From Branchipolynoe longqiensis (taxonomy: Eukaryota > Annelida > Polychaeta > Phyllodocida > Polynoidae), in the NCBI GenBank assembly GCA_030323885.1, contig CM059197.1, positions 30,766,709 to 30,830,708 on the forward strand: a stretch of 64,000 bases of DNA, given 5' to 3'. The translations under genes were made by a program, and so were the position numbers. Positions 1-9,217 of the stretch are shown piece after piece. The notes under the pieces were generated by a model. The model was not told the DNA's origin and searched no databases. It saw nothing but the letters and a program-made list of their open reading frames with translations. How positions within the stretch are numbered: position 1 is the stretch's first letter; the number at the start of each line of letters is the position of its first letter.

Positions 1-127
1 ATTGACCCTGGAATCTCTTTAATGGGATGGAGTTTCAATCATCTGGTAGCGCAGACCTAGTAACATTCCACTCAGTCACATTATCCTGGCACAAAGTCAA
101 CCAGTCCTTCTCGCCATATTCTAGTAA

Positions 128-560
128 TCCTGCACGCTGTCGCCGAATCTGTAGAGTGCTGGCTTTCCGTGTGGAAGATCGTGAGTTCGAATCCCCGGTG
201 AGTCAAACCAATGACTTACAAAATTGCTACTTATCGCTACCTAACCTGGCACTCGGCATTGCTAGGATAGGGCAAGGACTGGTTAGCTCAGTGTTTGGAT
301 AATTGGAAACATGTGTTGGCCATCTGATGAACCTGGAGACCAGTGTGACGGAGACTGAGAACATTTCCACTGGACCCTGGAGATGGCAGGGGACAGAAAG
401 GACAGGGGTGCAGCGCACAAACCGCTGTTAGAAAAGTGCCCACTAGGGGGGCCTGATCTCCCAGCGGGACAGCACTATAAAGTTGCCATAAGTGCGCACA
501 GTCACAAGTCGGTACCGGTTCTGATATGACATTATATGTGGCTAGGGCATCAAACCATAA
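128..560 (+). mobile_element. SINE-1 copy with replaced core
   Basis: A tRNA-like head is visible at about 137-215: a degenerate A box (TCGCCGAATCTGTAGAG) and a B box (GAGTTCGAATCC), then the SINE-1 hallmark GAGTCAAACCAATGACTT and the tail ending near GTCACAAGTCGGTACC. The middle of the element (305-451) is not SINE-1 sequence but a module of about 147 bp also found at 8343-8494. It replaces the usual GTGACTGAGTGGGATATC core. No coding potential. Confidence 0.75.
305..451 (+). repeat. Exchangeable core module, copy 1
   Basis: Starts GGAAACATGTGTTGGCC and ends near CACTAGGGGGGCC. It matches 8343-8494 in reverse orientation over its length with scattered differences. Here it sits between SINE-1 sequence on both sides; at 8.3 kb it is not inside SINE-1. 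It could be the core of another SINE captured by recombination or template switching. Confidence 0.65.
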
Positions 561-830
561 CAAGTAAACAAACAAGTAATGCTGAGTGCAAGGCGAAGTA
601 AGGACGGGCAGCAATGGCTTAAATCCTTGGTTTGACTCGGCCGGGGATCGAACCCCCAAAAGGCTACTAGTGGCCATCTAGGTTAGGTTCTTAACAGAAG
701 ATGGTCTATAAATGTTGAAGCAAGTGGTACAGGCGTGTGGCAGAGTCAGGCGAGGACGACGTGGCAGGTGGCGCCATCAGGTGAGATAGAAGGCCTGACC
801 AGTAGATGACTGGAGGAGTAGATGACTGTA
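561..830. other. Unassigned intergenic DNA
   Basis: No repeat family, coding sequence or RNA gene was recognised here. Confidence 0.4.
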
Positions 831-1140
831 GTGTCAGGTTGATATGAACAGATAATCGCTTTCTGGGTAATTATAGTACGTATAATTTATTATGCATGTA
901 TAAATTGGCGGAGTATATTATTATTATTAATTATTCTTCAATATATTATTATTGTCCAATCATTGACTTGCCCTAAGTTGCCCCGGTTGCCTGCTACTAG
1001 CGCCACCACCGGGCGCTTTTCTCACCAATCCGCCCGGGCAAGTCATTGCCTCACTGGATTTCAAACTTTTACCGGTATGCCTGTTATCTCACTTGCCCAG
1101 ACGCTCAATAAAAGTGTCCGACCCAACACGTGTCTCTATC
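831..1140 (+). promoter_or_regulatory. LTR-like promoter repeat H, copy 1
   Basis: A TATA-like box (TATAAATTGGCGGAG, about 898-912) is followed by a TAGCGCCACCACCGG block (about 1001) and an AATAAA signal (1107-1112, in CTCAATAAAAGTGTCC). The same order of TATA, GGCGGAG and GCGCCACC recurs at 1955-2170 and 23745-24310. Promoter then poly(A) signal within about 250 bp is typical of a solo LTR. The ends were not defined, so the LTR reading is inference. Confidence 0.4.
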
Positions 1141-1194
1141 CTTCCTTCCTATACGTAGCCACACTTTATACTCGTATAATTGTTTATACAGTAC

Positions 1195-1653
1195 ATATAG
1201 TAGACAGGTATGTATGCAGGTATTGCAGGTATAGCAATACCTCAGGGAGTTTGACGCCCCTGCCTAGCAGAGTTGTAAACCACTGCCTTGTGGTACAGGT
1301 TCTTGACAGAACCGAAGGCTAAGGGAGCAAACCCTGAACAGAAAACCATGTCACTGTGGCAGCATTAAGGGCGGTTGATGTATGGAACTCCCAACATCTC
1401 CCGCCTAGCCACTGCAGGGACAAATAATTTTGCGCCTGTCTTGACATGTTCTTGCCGGTGTGAAACCTCTATTTGCTCCATGAGAGAGTGCTGCTGGTAA
1501 CTTGCAAAATCCAGCAGCACTTCAACACTTTTGCAGGCAGCTTTCATGAAATGTACAACCGCACAAAACACCACACCGCGGCAATCAAGTAATGAAAGCA
1601 GTCTTTGTTGCATCGTGACCGACAGCATGATGATGATGATGATATAGTAGACA
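1195..1653 (+). mobile_element. Chimeric retroposon, module plus LINE tail, copy 1
   Basis: The insertion 1207-1641 is bounded by a perfect 12-bp duplication ATATAGTAGACA (1195-1206 and 1642-1653). The 5' module begins GGTATGTATGCAGG and runs through CAGGGAGTTTGACGCCCC to TTCATGAAA (about 1552). It is joined to only the last ~60 bp of a LINE (AAGTAATGAAAGCAGTC to a GATGAT tail). Reverse strand of the module encodes about 60 codons ending YINRP-stop, conserved in other copies. See the copies at 14838, 22536 and 45931. Confidence 0.8.
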
Positions 1654-1950
1654 TGGAAACATGAATTAGGCGACACTCGGGAAACTCGTGTCGTGTAGGG
1701 TGGCCTTTTGTGAAGAGGCTGAAGGCCCTCATAGGCGTGCACTGGAGCGTGTGGGCATGGAGCGTGCGGCAGGGATGGCATCCGTGTCGCTTCTGGATCA
1801 GCACCCTCCTCTACTTAGTTCGGCTCCCATCTCTCACTTACCTCATCACTGCTCGCAAATGAGGTTAGCAATATGCAGCCTGCACCCGATATGGGGTTTG
1901 AGACCCAAGTAACTCTGCAATAGGTACCTGTTTACAAACACCCAGGGGAC
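1654..1950. other. Unassigned intergenic DNA
   Basis: No family or coding sequence recognised. Reading frames of up to 138 codons here cross the chimeric retroposon and have no recognisable domain. Confidence 0.4.
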
Positions 1951-1954
1951 AATT

Positions 1955-2170
1955 GCCATATGTTTATAGGATGTATAATCTATTATGCGGATATAAATAG
2001 GCGGAGTGTCTCCTTGATTATTATTATTATTATTATTACTGAGCATTTGGTATTATGCATACTCGCCACTGATTATGTCCAATCGCTGGCCAGCCTGTTC
2101 TTGCTCCATATTGCCGACACTAGCGCCACCAACGGCCAGTTCCGGCTGGGAGCGCGGGAATCTATTCACT
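1955..2170 (+). promoter_or_regulatory. LTR-like promoter repeat H, copy 2
   Basis: TTATGCGGATATAAATAGGC (about 1983-2002) is followed by GGAGTGTC, a short ATT tract (2018-2038), GTCCAATCGCTGGCC and CTAGCGCCACCAACGG (about 2120). The order and spacing resemble 885-1010 and 23758-23900. Direct orientation relative to copy 1. It could be a solo LTR or a core promoter carried by another repeat. Confidence 0.4.
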
Positions 2171-2188
2171 TGATCCCTGATTTTCATA

Positions 2189-2225
2189 TATATGTATATT
2201 ATTATATATATTATTATATATATAT

Positions 2226-2259
<34 letters not shown>

Positions 2260-2262
2260 ATA
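2189..2262. repeat. TA/TATTA microsatellite
   Basis: Alternating TA with interspersed TATTA units. Confidence 0.9.
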
Positions 2263-2677
2263 TTATCTGTACAGTATGCAAGAGGCGAGGGGACCGACCT
2301 GTTCGGCATATTGCCGAGTCCAGCCTTTCGTTGTCTCTGCTTCATTTACTCCTCTTGTATCATCAGGCTATTAAGTCATTTCCAAGAAGCTACGATTAGT
2401 GTCCACCCTTCCACGAGGCAGGCATCTGGCTGTCCTATCTATTATGTGGATGAGCACATTGCACACTGCTACACATTGCTACATATGCACACATGAGTGT
2501 TCACTGTCACAAGTCACCACCCATCCAGATATGACCTCGGATGCTGCCCTGCGCCCTACTTCCGGTATGGAAATACGCCAGATCACAGCTTCAGTCCTCC
2601 CTGAGACACAATCGGCCACTGATTGAGAATGCCACAATCACAGTACAGTCGAGTCCGTGTTCGTTTGTTTCTTTCTT

Positions 2678-3001
2678 TGTTGGAGTTTTACATCCTTGCA
2701 ACATCTAAGGTCATATCAGGATGGGTACCAACTTTTGACAGTGCGCATTAATGGCGACTTTATAGTGCTGCCCCACTGGGAAATCAGGCCACCGGTACCA
2801 TGACCCAATATCCCACACAGTCACATTATCCTTACATTGAACTAACCAGTGCTTCCCCTATCCTATTAATGCCAATCGTCTGGCTAGGAAGCAGCGATAA
2901 GTATAAATTTTGTATTTCATTGGTTTGACTCGACCAGTAACCGAACTCCCCACCTTCCGCGCGCGAGGCCCGCGCTCTACCGATTAGGCGACCGCGCCCA
3001 G
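2678..3001 (-). mobile_element. SINE-1, near full length
   Basis: Read on the reverse strand, a GGGCGCGGTCGCCTAATCGG head (A box) and GTAGAGCGCGGGCCTCGCG lead to GGGGAGTTCGGTTAC (B box), GAGTCAAACCAATG, the core, and a tail ending ...GTAAAACTCCAACAA. This is the tRNA head with the short variable loop. Confidence 0.9.
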
Positions 3002-3225
3002 TTGCCGAGTCCGTGACTCTGAAGCCTGGGTTTCGTAAGGGTAGCCGCCAATGAAATTGCAAACGCTTGGCTTTGATGAGGTTGTGAGGCAGCCTGATGG
3101 CCACGCTGCCGGCTCGTGACGTATCGGCCGTCATCTCCTGCCGCTAGGGGGCCTCTGAACACTCCGTCGCCGACCACTTCCGCTTAACACACTGGCCTTA
3201 TGGGTGAGTGTGGGCAGTTTGTATT

Positions 3226-3257
3226 TATTTTATGTCCCAGCAACATCTTGGGTCATA
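3226..3257 (-). mobile_element. SINE-1 tail fragment
   Basis: TTTATGTCCCAGCAACATC is the reverse complement of the SINE-1 3' end. It abuts, in opposite orientation, the head of the next copy. Confidence 0.6.
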
Positions 3258-4084
3258 GACCAGACGGGATGGCCAAATGAGTTGAGCGTCCGCATCCCGT
3301 TTTGGTAGATCGTGGGATTCGAACCCACAGGTTCGAACCCTGGTCGAGTCAAACCAATGACTTAAAAAGTTATACCTGTCGCCTCCTAGCCAGGTGGTCG
3401 GCGGCATTATTAGAGTAGGGTAAGGACTGATTGGCTCAGTTTCAGGATGATGCGCGGCAAGGAAGGACGAGAAGGCGGGAGTGGAAAAAGAGGGCAGTTT
3501 ATTCAGTAAATGCCCGAGGGTTTCATGAACATACAATGAGGTGGTATAATAGATCAGTGAGGAGCAATATAGGTAGTAAACATAATGTATAATGCATGCT
3601 CAAGCGTAAATGTCAGTGTGATAATAAGAGAGTCAAGGTAATGTCAGTAGTTGGGAGGTGGGCCCGAGGAGCCCTCAACCCTATAGTGGAGAGTTGGTGT
3701 ATAGGGATGGTGGGTGGGGAAAAAAGGGTGAGGAGTGAAGAGTGCGGAGGCAGGAGGGCGAGTGGCAGGAGGAGAGAGTGGAGGCGGTTATAAGGGAAGT
3801 AGAGGGGGGGGGGGGGGGGGTTTATGGTAAGTGTGGGATGCGTGGAGGACAAAGGGGAAGGAGAGGGAGGGGGGGGGGGCGGGGGGTCCTCCCTCGCCTC
3901 GCATCAACCGCAATGCGAGCATTACGACCAATGTGACTGAATGGGATATCAGGTTATGGTTCTGGTGGCCTGGTCTCCCAGTGGGGCAACACTATAACGT
4001 TATTATGAATGTACACTGTCACAAGTCAGTACCCGTCCTGATAGGTCCTTTGATGTTGCCAGGACGTAAAACTCCAAAAACCAA
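3258..4084 (+). mobile_element. SINE-1 split by an insertion (3447-3927)
   Basis: The head CCAGACGGGATGGCCAAATG starts near 3260 and SINE sequence runs to TTTCAGGATGATG (about 3446). It resumes at AATGTGACTGAATGGG (3928) and ends near 4072 at GGACGTAAAACTCC. The two parts join in register, so the 480 bp between them arrived later. This is the second head type, with a longer variable loop and a duplicated GGTTCGAACCC box. Confidence 0.8.
3447..3927. other. Insertion of unknown type inside SINE-1
   Basis: Purine-rich DNA with G tracts at about 3804-3820 and 3870-3880. No inverted ends or clear target duplication were seen at the borders. Small frames here are low complexity. Confidence 0.45.
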
Positions 4085-4219
4085 CCAATCTAAGATCATA
4101 TCAGGATGGGTACCGACTTGTGACAGTTTTCACTGGTGGCAACTTTATAGTGCTGCCCCACTGGGAGACCACGCCACCGACACAAGGACCCGATATCCCA
4201 CAGTCATATTATCCTGATA
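4085..4219 (-). mobile_element. SINE-1 fragment, inverted next to the previous copy
   Basis: Starts at ATCATATCAGGATGGGTACC and ends ATTATCCTGA. It faces the preceding plus-strand copy almost without spacer, giving an inverted repeat of SINE bodies (3928-4084 against 4086-4219). A TA microsatellite (4220-4245) follows. Confidence 0.8.
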
Positions 4220-4245
4220 ATGTATATATATATATATATATATAT

Positions 4246-4607
4246 TGAAGTTGTAGTTAAAGTAAAAGATTTACTAAACAATCATATAGAACTGGTAGTA
4301 CATATAGTGTGTTTGCAGTGAGGCAAGTTCTAGGTAATTAATGTTGGCCTGTAAGAATGACACTGTCTGTTCAGATAACACGAATCGCCCCCACACACTG
4401 ACTCGCATTAAAACAATGCGCCTGATACTTGCGGATGTGGCAATAGGTCGACTGGCTGGTTCCCGTTGACATTTTAGTATTTAGAGTTGTCTGACATTTC
4501 ACCAGCTGCAGTCATTCAAAACAGCTTTAGGAGTCAGAAAACTCACACTGCATCTATGTATGTCTGTATCCATGGATGCAAACATCACAACAGATAGTTT
4601 TTATTTG
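4246..4607. other. Unassigned intergenic DNA
   Basis: AT-rich; no repeat family or coding sequence recognised. Confidence 0.4.
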
Positions 4608-4964
4608 TTAAAGTTGCATAGTCCGATGGTTTTGAGTTTCTGTCAGTTTTCTGAGATTAATATTTTAATTTGATTGTTATAATCTACCTCACTTTAGCTT
4701 AAAGTAACTTTTATTTGAAACAGCTAATTTTTTTAGATATTTGAAGTGTAGACATGTCAAATTAGTTTCGGCAAGCACACCAAAACTCTGACACCATAGG
4801 CTTCTGCAGTAACAGGTTCTACTAAATTGACTCAGTATTCCCTTTCGATGTGGCAACAAATGCTTAAGAAGTGCATCAATATCTAAATTAGATATGTAGA
4901 ATCAAATCTAGATGATTGCTTTGGCTTTGAAAATGTGATTCTTCATCGGACTATGCAGCTTTAA
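4608..4964 (-). mobile_element. MITE-A, complete
   Basis: TTAA duplications at 4608-4611 and 4961-4964 flank inverted ends AGTTGCATAGTCCGATGG and CATCGGACTATGCAGCT. The body carries the family landmarks CTGACACCATAGGCTTCTGC and TAGATATGTAGAATCAAATC. No coding capacity; TTAA targeting points to a piggyBac or Kolobok type transposase supplied in trans (inference). Confidence 0.9.
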
Positions 4965-5056
4965 TATATTTCCAATATCTCGTTGACACTTGCCTACTCC
5001 CCGCACACACTCACATATTTCCACCGCCGCCGCCCACCTTGAAACTGAATCCAGTA

Positions 5057-5812
5057 TAGACTACATCGCCATTCCAGCCGCGTGGTGCATTGTGGGATGC
5101 GTGGAAGAAAAACAAACCCGCGAGAAGCACATGACACATGCTAATACACTGGGTCCAGCTATGAAATGTGCTAGTTTCAGCTCATCTCAGCTCTTATTTG
5201 AAATATAGAATACCAACTAAAAAATATATATTATAAATTAAGATATTAATCTTACTATCCAGCATTGCATTTACATCAATATAATCAGCACATCTTATGC
5301 CATGTGCATTTAGATTTAGACAAATCTGTGCACTCAGACTAGTGTTAGAGCCATAGCCAGAGTCAGTTTTACTTATTTTATTCATGTTTTTATTGATATC
5401 CTATGGTTAAGGACATATGTAGAACTAGAAAATGAGTAGGGTTAATCAGATATTGGTTATATATTTCTTTGAAACAAGTTTTTGTTGACACTTTTGACAT
5501 TTTAATATTTAGAACAAGAATTTCTTATGTCTAGTCAATGGTGATGTAAACATTAGCCTGTAAACTGACTGAAATTGTATGTTTCTTAGCTCAAAATGCT
5601 TAATTATGGAGAGTTGTGTCGTAAACTTATTCATTATATTATTATATTGCATCCATCCATCTTTGTGCCGATTGTTATGTATTGTTTTATTAATTTTGAA
5701 TAAAATCTAAGTTTTGCCCTACGCGTATCATCAAACTCAATGGCCGTACACCTTTGCTTTGCTGCCAGTGCCATTTTCAGCGCATGCGCAGTCGGAATGG
5801 TAATCTCGTCTA
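5057..5812 (+). mobile_element. TIR element B, copy 1
   Basis: Left end TAGACTACATCGCCATTCC and right end GGAATGGTAATCTCGTCTA are inverted copies flanked by TA, suggesting a Tc1/mariner-type target. The interior (GCTAGTTTCAGCTCATCTC, AATCAGCACATCTTATGCC) matches copy 2 at 9991-10577. It is longer than copy 2 because of unrelated sequence around 5400-5650. A GCGCATGCGC palindrome lies just inside the right end (5780-5789). Confidence 0.75.
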
Positions 5813-5815
5813 TTG

Positions 5816-5908
5816 TAAAGTTGCATAATCCGATGGTTTTGAGTTTCTGTCATTTTTCTGAGATTAATATATTAATTTGATCGTTATAATCTATCTCACT
5901 TTAGCTTG
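5816..5908 (-). mobile_element. MITE-A, truncated
   Basis: TAAAGTTGCATAATCCGATG starts the copy; homology ends near CTCACTTTAGCTTG, after about 90 bp. Confidence 0.75.
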
Positions 5909-5935
5909 TCAGTCACAAACCAGTAACCAGTGGCA

Positions 5936-5990
5936 ACCTCCCCCTCCCCCCTCCCCCGTCCCCCTCCCCCCCCCCCCCCACACGCGCACA
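5936..5990. repeat. C-rich low-complexity tract
   Basis: CCCCTCCCCC units merging into a C run of about 12 and a short CACGCGCACAC tract. Confidence 0.85.
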
Positions 5991-6842
5991 CCTCCCATTA
6001 AGACCGCTCTACATGCATGGCATCTGACGGCAGCTTTTAATGGATCAGCCTGTAGGTACACATGATCATAAACGTATCTGCATTGATGGATTGCTGATTT
6101 GGGGCCAGGTCCCACTCCCCCACCCCCAAACTCCCCCCACCCACCACAACCCTTGGCTCAGCCGCTTCTCTCGAGCGAGTATTATAAATAAACTGTCACC
6201 ATTTCCGTTAAGGGAACGCGCAACTAAACCACCAACCCCTACAGCAAATAATAATAATAATAATAATGATAATCAAGGTTGGAAGTGGTATCCAGCAAAT
6301 CACGCCGAACCATTGGCGCGAATTTCCGCGAAAACGCGGAACCCTCCCCCCATATGATTAGCACTGTCAGGGAATCGCGGAAATAAATGCCGGAAATCAG
6401 GATTCAACTGTCCTTGTTGTGACTCTATTATCGCCCATACCTACCTATTTCTTGTTTGTGTTTTATTCTCTAGCAACATCTAAGGTAATATATGAACAGG
6501 ATTCACACTAATCAATTGCTGCCATATATAATGTACTATATGATTTATTATTTGGATATAAATAACGGCAGCCCCTTAATGTTTCTCTCTAACCACCTTA
6601 ACTTCCATGTTATTCACTGTGGAACAGGCATTCTCTCCTCCCCCGCCTGCTATACCCGTGAGCCAACTGTCACTCTGCTCACTTTCAAACCTGACATTTT
6701 CTGAACTTTAATCAGTGGATATCAATAATCGCGGAAATCCGCGAAATCGCGGGGATCTTTCATCCCTAAATAATAGTAATAATAATAATAAAATAGCTAA
6801 ATTCGGGTTTGACCAAAACATCGTTGGCGTTGCATATAAGTA
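5991..6842. other. Unassigned DNA with CGCGGAAATCCGCG motifs
   Basis: AAT microsatellites occur at 6246-6270 and 6774-6790. CG-rich palindromic words (TTTCCGCGAAAACGCGG near 6324; GCGGAAATCCGCGAAATCGC near 6732) sit about 400 bp apart and may be the ends of an old transposon. This was not established. Confidence 0.35.
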
Positions 6843-6847
6843 GTTGG

Positions 6848-7011
6848 TGTGAAAGTACAACGTCTGAACACTTTGACTTCTGGATACTGAATGACTTTAT
6901 TCCCCTCCAGGGCTCAAACCATAGCCGGCCAAACTTTTCCATGACGTCATCTCATTTGCATATATTACAGACGTGTCTAGACGTCTAGACGTCTATTACG
7001 CATATATCACA
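6848..7011 (-). repeat. 3' LTR
   Basis: 164 bp. It contains TGACGTCA (6942-6949), the octamer ATTTGCAT (6954-6961) and repeated TAGACGTC units. On the reverse strand an AATAAA signal lies at 6897-6902. It carries about 37 bp (CTCCAGGGCTCAAACC...) missing from the other LTR. Confidence 0.88.
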
Positions 7012-7360
7012 TCCCCCCCTCAAAGTATTTCTGAGTCATGAAATGTTTCAAAATCCCCATAAAACATACCCGGTTTACTCGTTCATCACACAGTAATACA
7101 ATAACACAAGCACTTAACTTAAACATGTTAAACCACAGGTTTAGCGAGTGTCCGAGCACACGATGGCACTGAAGTCCTTTGAACTGTCCGGCTGTTTAGC
7201 CTCCACATGCCATACTGGCACTATCGTCCAACACCTGCAAATGCACCTGAAACTGAAACTTAACTCTAACATGCACATGTGTTCGTGTGTATACATTCAC
7301 ACACACTCCCTCACTATAGGTCTAACCTACTCACTGGCCTAATCAGTCTACCTGACCTAC

Positions 7361-7560
7361 TTAATACTGGCGAAATGCCTCCATGAGCGGGACGATCTTG
7401 TCTCGATCCTCGAGTGCGATAGACATGTTGGCGAAGACTTTCTGCGCCTCTTCACCAGCGACATGAAGGAAAATACAGCAGTGCACTCGTTCTACCTTCA
7501 AAATGACACCTGCAGCAGTTGCATATATGTCATATGCTCTGATCCATGTTTTCCAGTTCG
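7361..7560 (-). pseudogene. Degenerate gag fragment
   Basis: On the reverse strand, one frame is open for 64 codons from a tryptophan codon at 7553-7555 to a stop at 7361-7363. It shows the pattern WKTW...YATAAG...FLHVAGEEAQKVF, typical of the N-terminal gag region of Ty3/gypsy-like elements, which is a structural capsid precursor. A methionine-started frame upstream (7629-7631 down to 7530) is offset by one base relative to it, so the original reading frame is broken by a shift. Nothing of protease, reverse transcriptase, RNase H or integrase remains. The assignment rests on pattern recognition and would need a profile search. Confidence 0.65.
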
Positions 7561-7649
7561 ACCTGGTGCTGTTGCTGAGAACAAAGCTGACCAGGAGGCC
7601 ACAAACCCGGCAGTGTATTCGCGGGTGGCATTCTTCCTATCTGACACCA

Positions 7650-7776
7650 TGTGAAAGTAAAAAGTCTGAACACTTTGACTTCTGGATACTGAATGACTTT
7701 ATTCCATGACGTCATCTCATTTGCATATATTACATACGTGTCTAGACGTCTAGACGTTTATTACGCATATATCACA
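7650..7776 (-). repeat. 5' LTR
   Basis: 127 bp, collinear with the other LTR except for the missing ~37 bp and a few substitutions (for example CATACGTG against CAGACGTG). Confidence 0.88.
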
Positions 7777-7844
7777 GTTGGTAACTGGTTTGGATCAGAC
7801 TGAATCATACCTGCTCCGTGTAAAGCATGTGTTTACAGCGTTTG

Positions 7845-8293
7845 AAATAAAGAGTCTTTTTTTTGTCCGCTTGTCCGAGCCAAGTAGGAACAGACACGGA
7901 CAAGCAGAATATGGCTTGAGCTTTTTCCATTGGACAAGTAAAAATTTCGGGCTGATAAACATGTATTTCACTCAGTGTGAAGTAATTAAAATCTTATTTA
8001 CATTATTTATTACTTTTGTTTTATTGTTTTGATTTATTTGTGTAGTTTTATTCCCATAACCATCGAGGTTAACGGAGATAATATATGTAAGTAGTGTGGA
8101 CAAGTGAAAATTCAGATGGACCATGAATTGAAAAAGGGTTGGAAGACCAGTGCTTCGCCACTGACAAAAGACTTATTCAACAGAATAAACATATTTACCA
8201 AAAGTGAAAATCAGTGAAAATTCAGATGGATAAGTGAAAATCATACCAGAGTTGTCCGGTGGACAAGTAACCAATTTTGCTTATTTCTATCAT
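7845..8293 (+). repeat. Repeat D (GGACAAGTGAAAATT), copy 1
   Basis: Landmarks are CTTGTCCGAGCCAAGT (about 7870), several TGGACAAGTNAAAATT words, and the end GCTTATTTCTATCATT (about 8279-8294). The same landmarks in the same order occur at 58263-59174. A family-C retroposon (8103-8230) interrupts it. Element class unknown. Confidence 0.6.
8103..8230 (+). mobile_element. Retroposed transcript end, family C, copy 1
   Basis: The 92-bp insert 8121-8212 is flanked by a perfect 18-bp duplication AGTGAAAATTCAGATGGA (8103-8120, 8213-8230). The insert holds GGAAGACCAGTGCTTCG and ends CAGAATAAACATATTTACC, with an AATAAA signal. Longer copies with the same 3' end are at 30405-30570 and 42356-42499. A variable 5' end with a fixed 3' end indicates target-primed reverse transcription. 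Confidence 0.75.
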
Positions 8294-8342
8294 TGTGTAT
8301 ACCATGTTCACATAGTGCCTTGCTTTGCATCTATTATCCCGA

Positions 8343-8494
8343 AGGCCCCCTAACGGACACTTTTCTAATAGTGGTTTGCGCGCCATGCCCCTATCATTCT
8401 TTCTGTCCTCTGCCATCTCCGGGGACCAGTGGAAATGTTCTCAGTCTGGGTCACACTGGTCTCCAGGTTCATCAGATGGCCAACACATGTTTCC
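8343..8494 (-). repeat. Exchangeable core module, copy 2
   Basis: Reverse complement of the module at 305-451 (GGCCCCCTAACGG... to ...CAACACATGTTTCC). Here no SINE-1 sequence flanks it. Confidence 0.65.
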
Positions 8495-8559
8495 ATTACA
8501 ACTCCTTCTCCTGGGAAAGATTTTCCATTTGAACTTTTTTTTTTTGGTGAGATGGGTTC

Positions 8560-8750
8560 ATTTTTGTCTCACACACTCACATACACACACTTATACAGTC
8601 ACTCATGCACACACTCATAGTCACTCATGCACACACTCATAGTCACTCATGCACACACTCAGTGCACACACTCATAGTCACTCATGCACACACTCATACT
8701 TGTATACACACTCAGACATACACCCACACACACTCACATACACATTCAAA
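8560..8750. repeat. CACTCATGCACACA tandem repeat
   Basis: Repeats of TCATAGTCACTCATGCACAC and shorter CACACTCA words. Frames of about 60-105 codons through it are low complexity. Confidence 0.85.
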
Positions 8751-8751
8751 C

Positions 8752-9061
8752 GTTCTCTGTGGCGGAGTGGTTAGAGTGTCTGACTTTTTTCTAGGTCAGA
8801 CTCCTAATCTGAGGGTCGGCGGTTCGATTCCCCATGCCCCCAGCTCTGCCAATTTGGATTTCCACCGCTGTGTATAACTTACAGTGTCATCAAAGGCCGG
8901 TTGCTCTCATACCATGTCTATGTGGTGTGGGAGGTTAAAAATCCCTTGGGTTGGTAAAAGTGTAGGCTCAGGCTTTCTATCGACCAGCAGTGGAATGAGG
9001 AAGACCAGTCGTCTATGACTGAAATTTTCCCTGCTTAAACAACTAATGGACCAAAAAAAAC
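8752..9061 (+). mobile_element. SINE-2, copy 1
   Basis: The head GTGGCGGAGTGGTTAGAGTG (A box) and GGTTCGATTCCCC (B box) belong to a second tRNA-derived SINE family. The body reads CCAATTTGGATTTCCACC, GTGTATAACTTACAG, CATGTCTATGTGGTGTGG. The 3' part, CAGTGGAATGAGGAAGACC...TTAAACAACTAATGGACC, ends in an A run. Copy 2 is at 11139. The anticodon region is degenerate and the acceptor ends do not pair, so this is not a functional tRNA. Confidence 0.85.
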
Positions 9062-9075
9062 CTCATAATCCTATA

Positions 9076-9215
9076 CTCGAGCACACAATTACACTCACAC
9101 AGACACTCACATACACACTCACATACACACTTACACTCATAATCATATACTCTAACACATAATTAGATACATACACACAATCACGCATACTCATTCACAC
9201 ATTAACATCCACTCA
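9076..9215. repeat. ACACTCACATAC-rich microsatellite
   Basis: Degenerate CACTCACATACACA units. Confidence 0.8.
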
Positions 9216-9217
9216 CA

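Larger units (their letters stand above)
6843..7781 (-). mobile_element. Miniature LTR retrotransposon (Ty3/gypsy-like remnant)
   Basis: Two direct repeats (6848-7011 and 7650-7776), each starting TGTG and ending CACA, are flanked by a perfect 5-bp duplication GTTGG (6843-6847, 7777-7781). On the reverse strand a primer-binding site TGGTGTCAGA (7640-7649) directly follows the first LTR. A purine tract GAGGGGGGGA (7012-7021) directly precedes the second. The interior is only about 640 bp and holds a broken gag fragment, so the element is non-autonomous, like a TRIM. Confidence 0.9.

Noticed and set aside
6848..7776. Plus-strand orientation of the LTR element
   Set aside because: Primer-binding site, purine tract and poly(A) signal are only in the right order on the reverse strand.
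8752..8841. Possible tRNA gene
   Set aside because: A and B boxes are good, but the acceptor ends do not pair, the anticodon region is abnormal and the same head recurs at 11139 with a shared SINE body.
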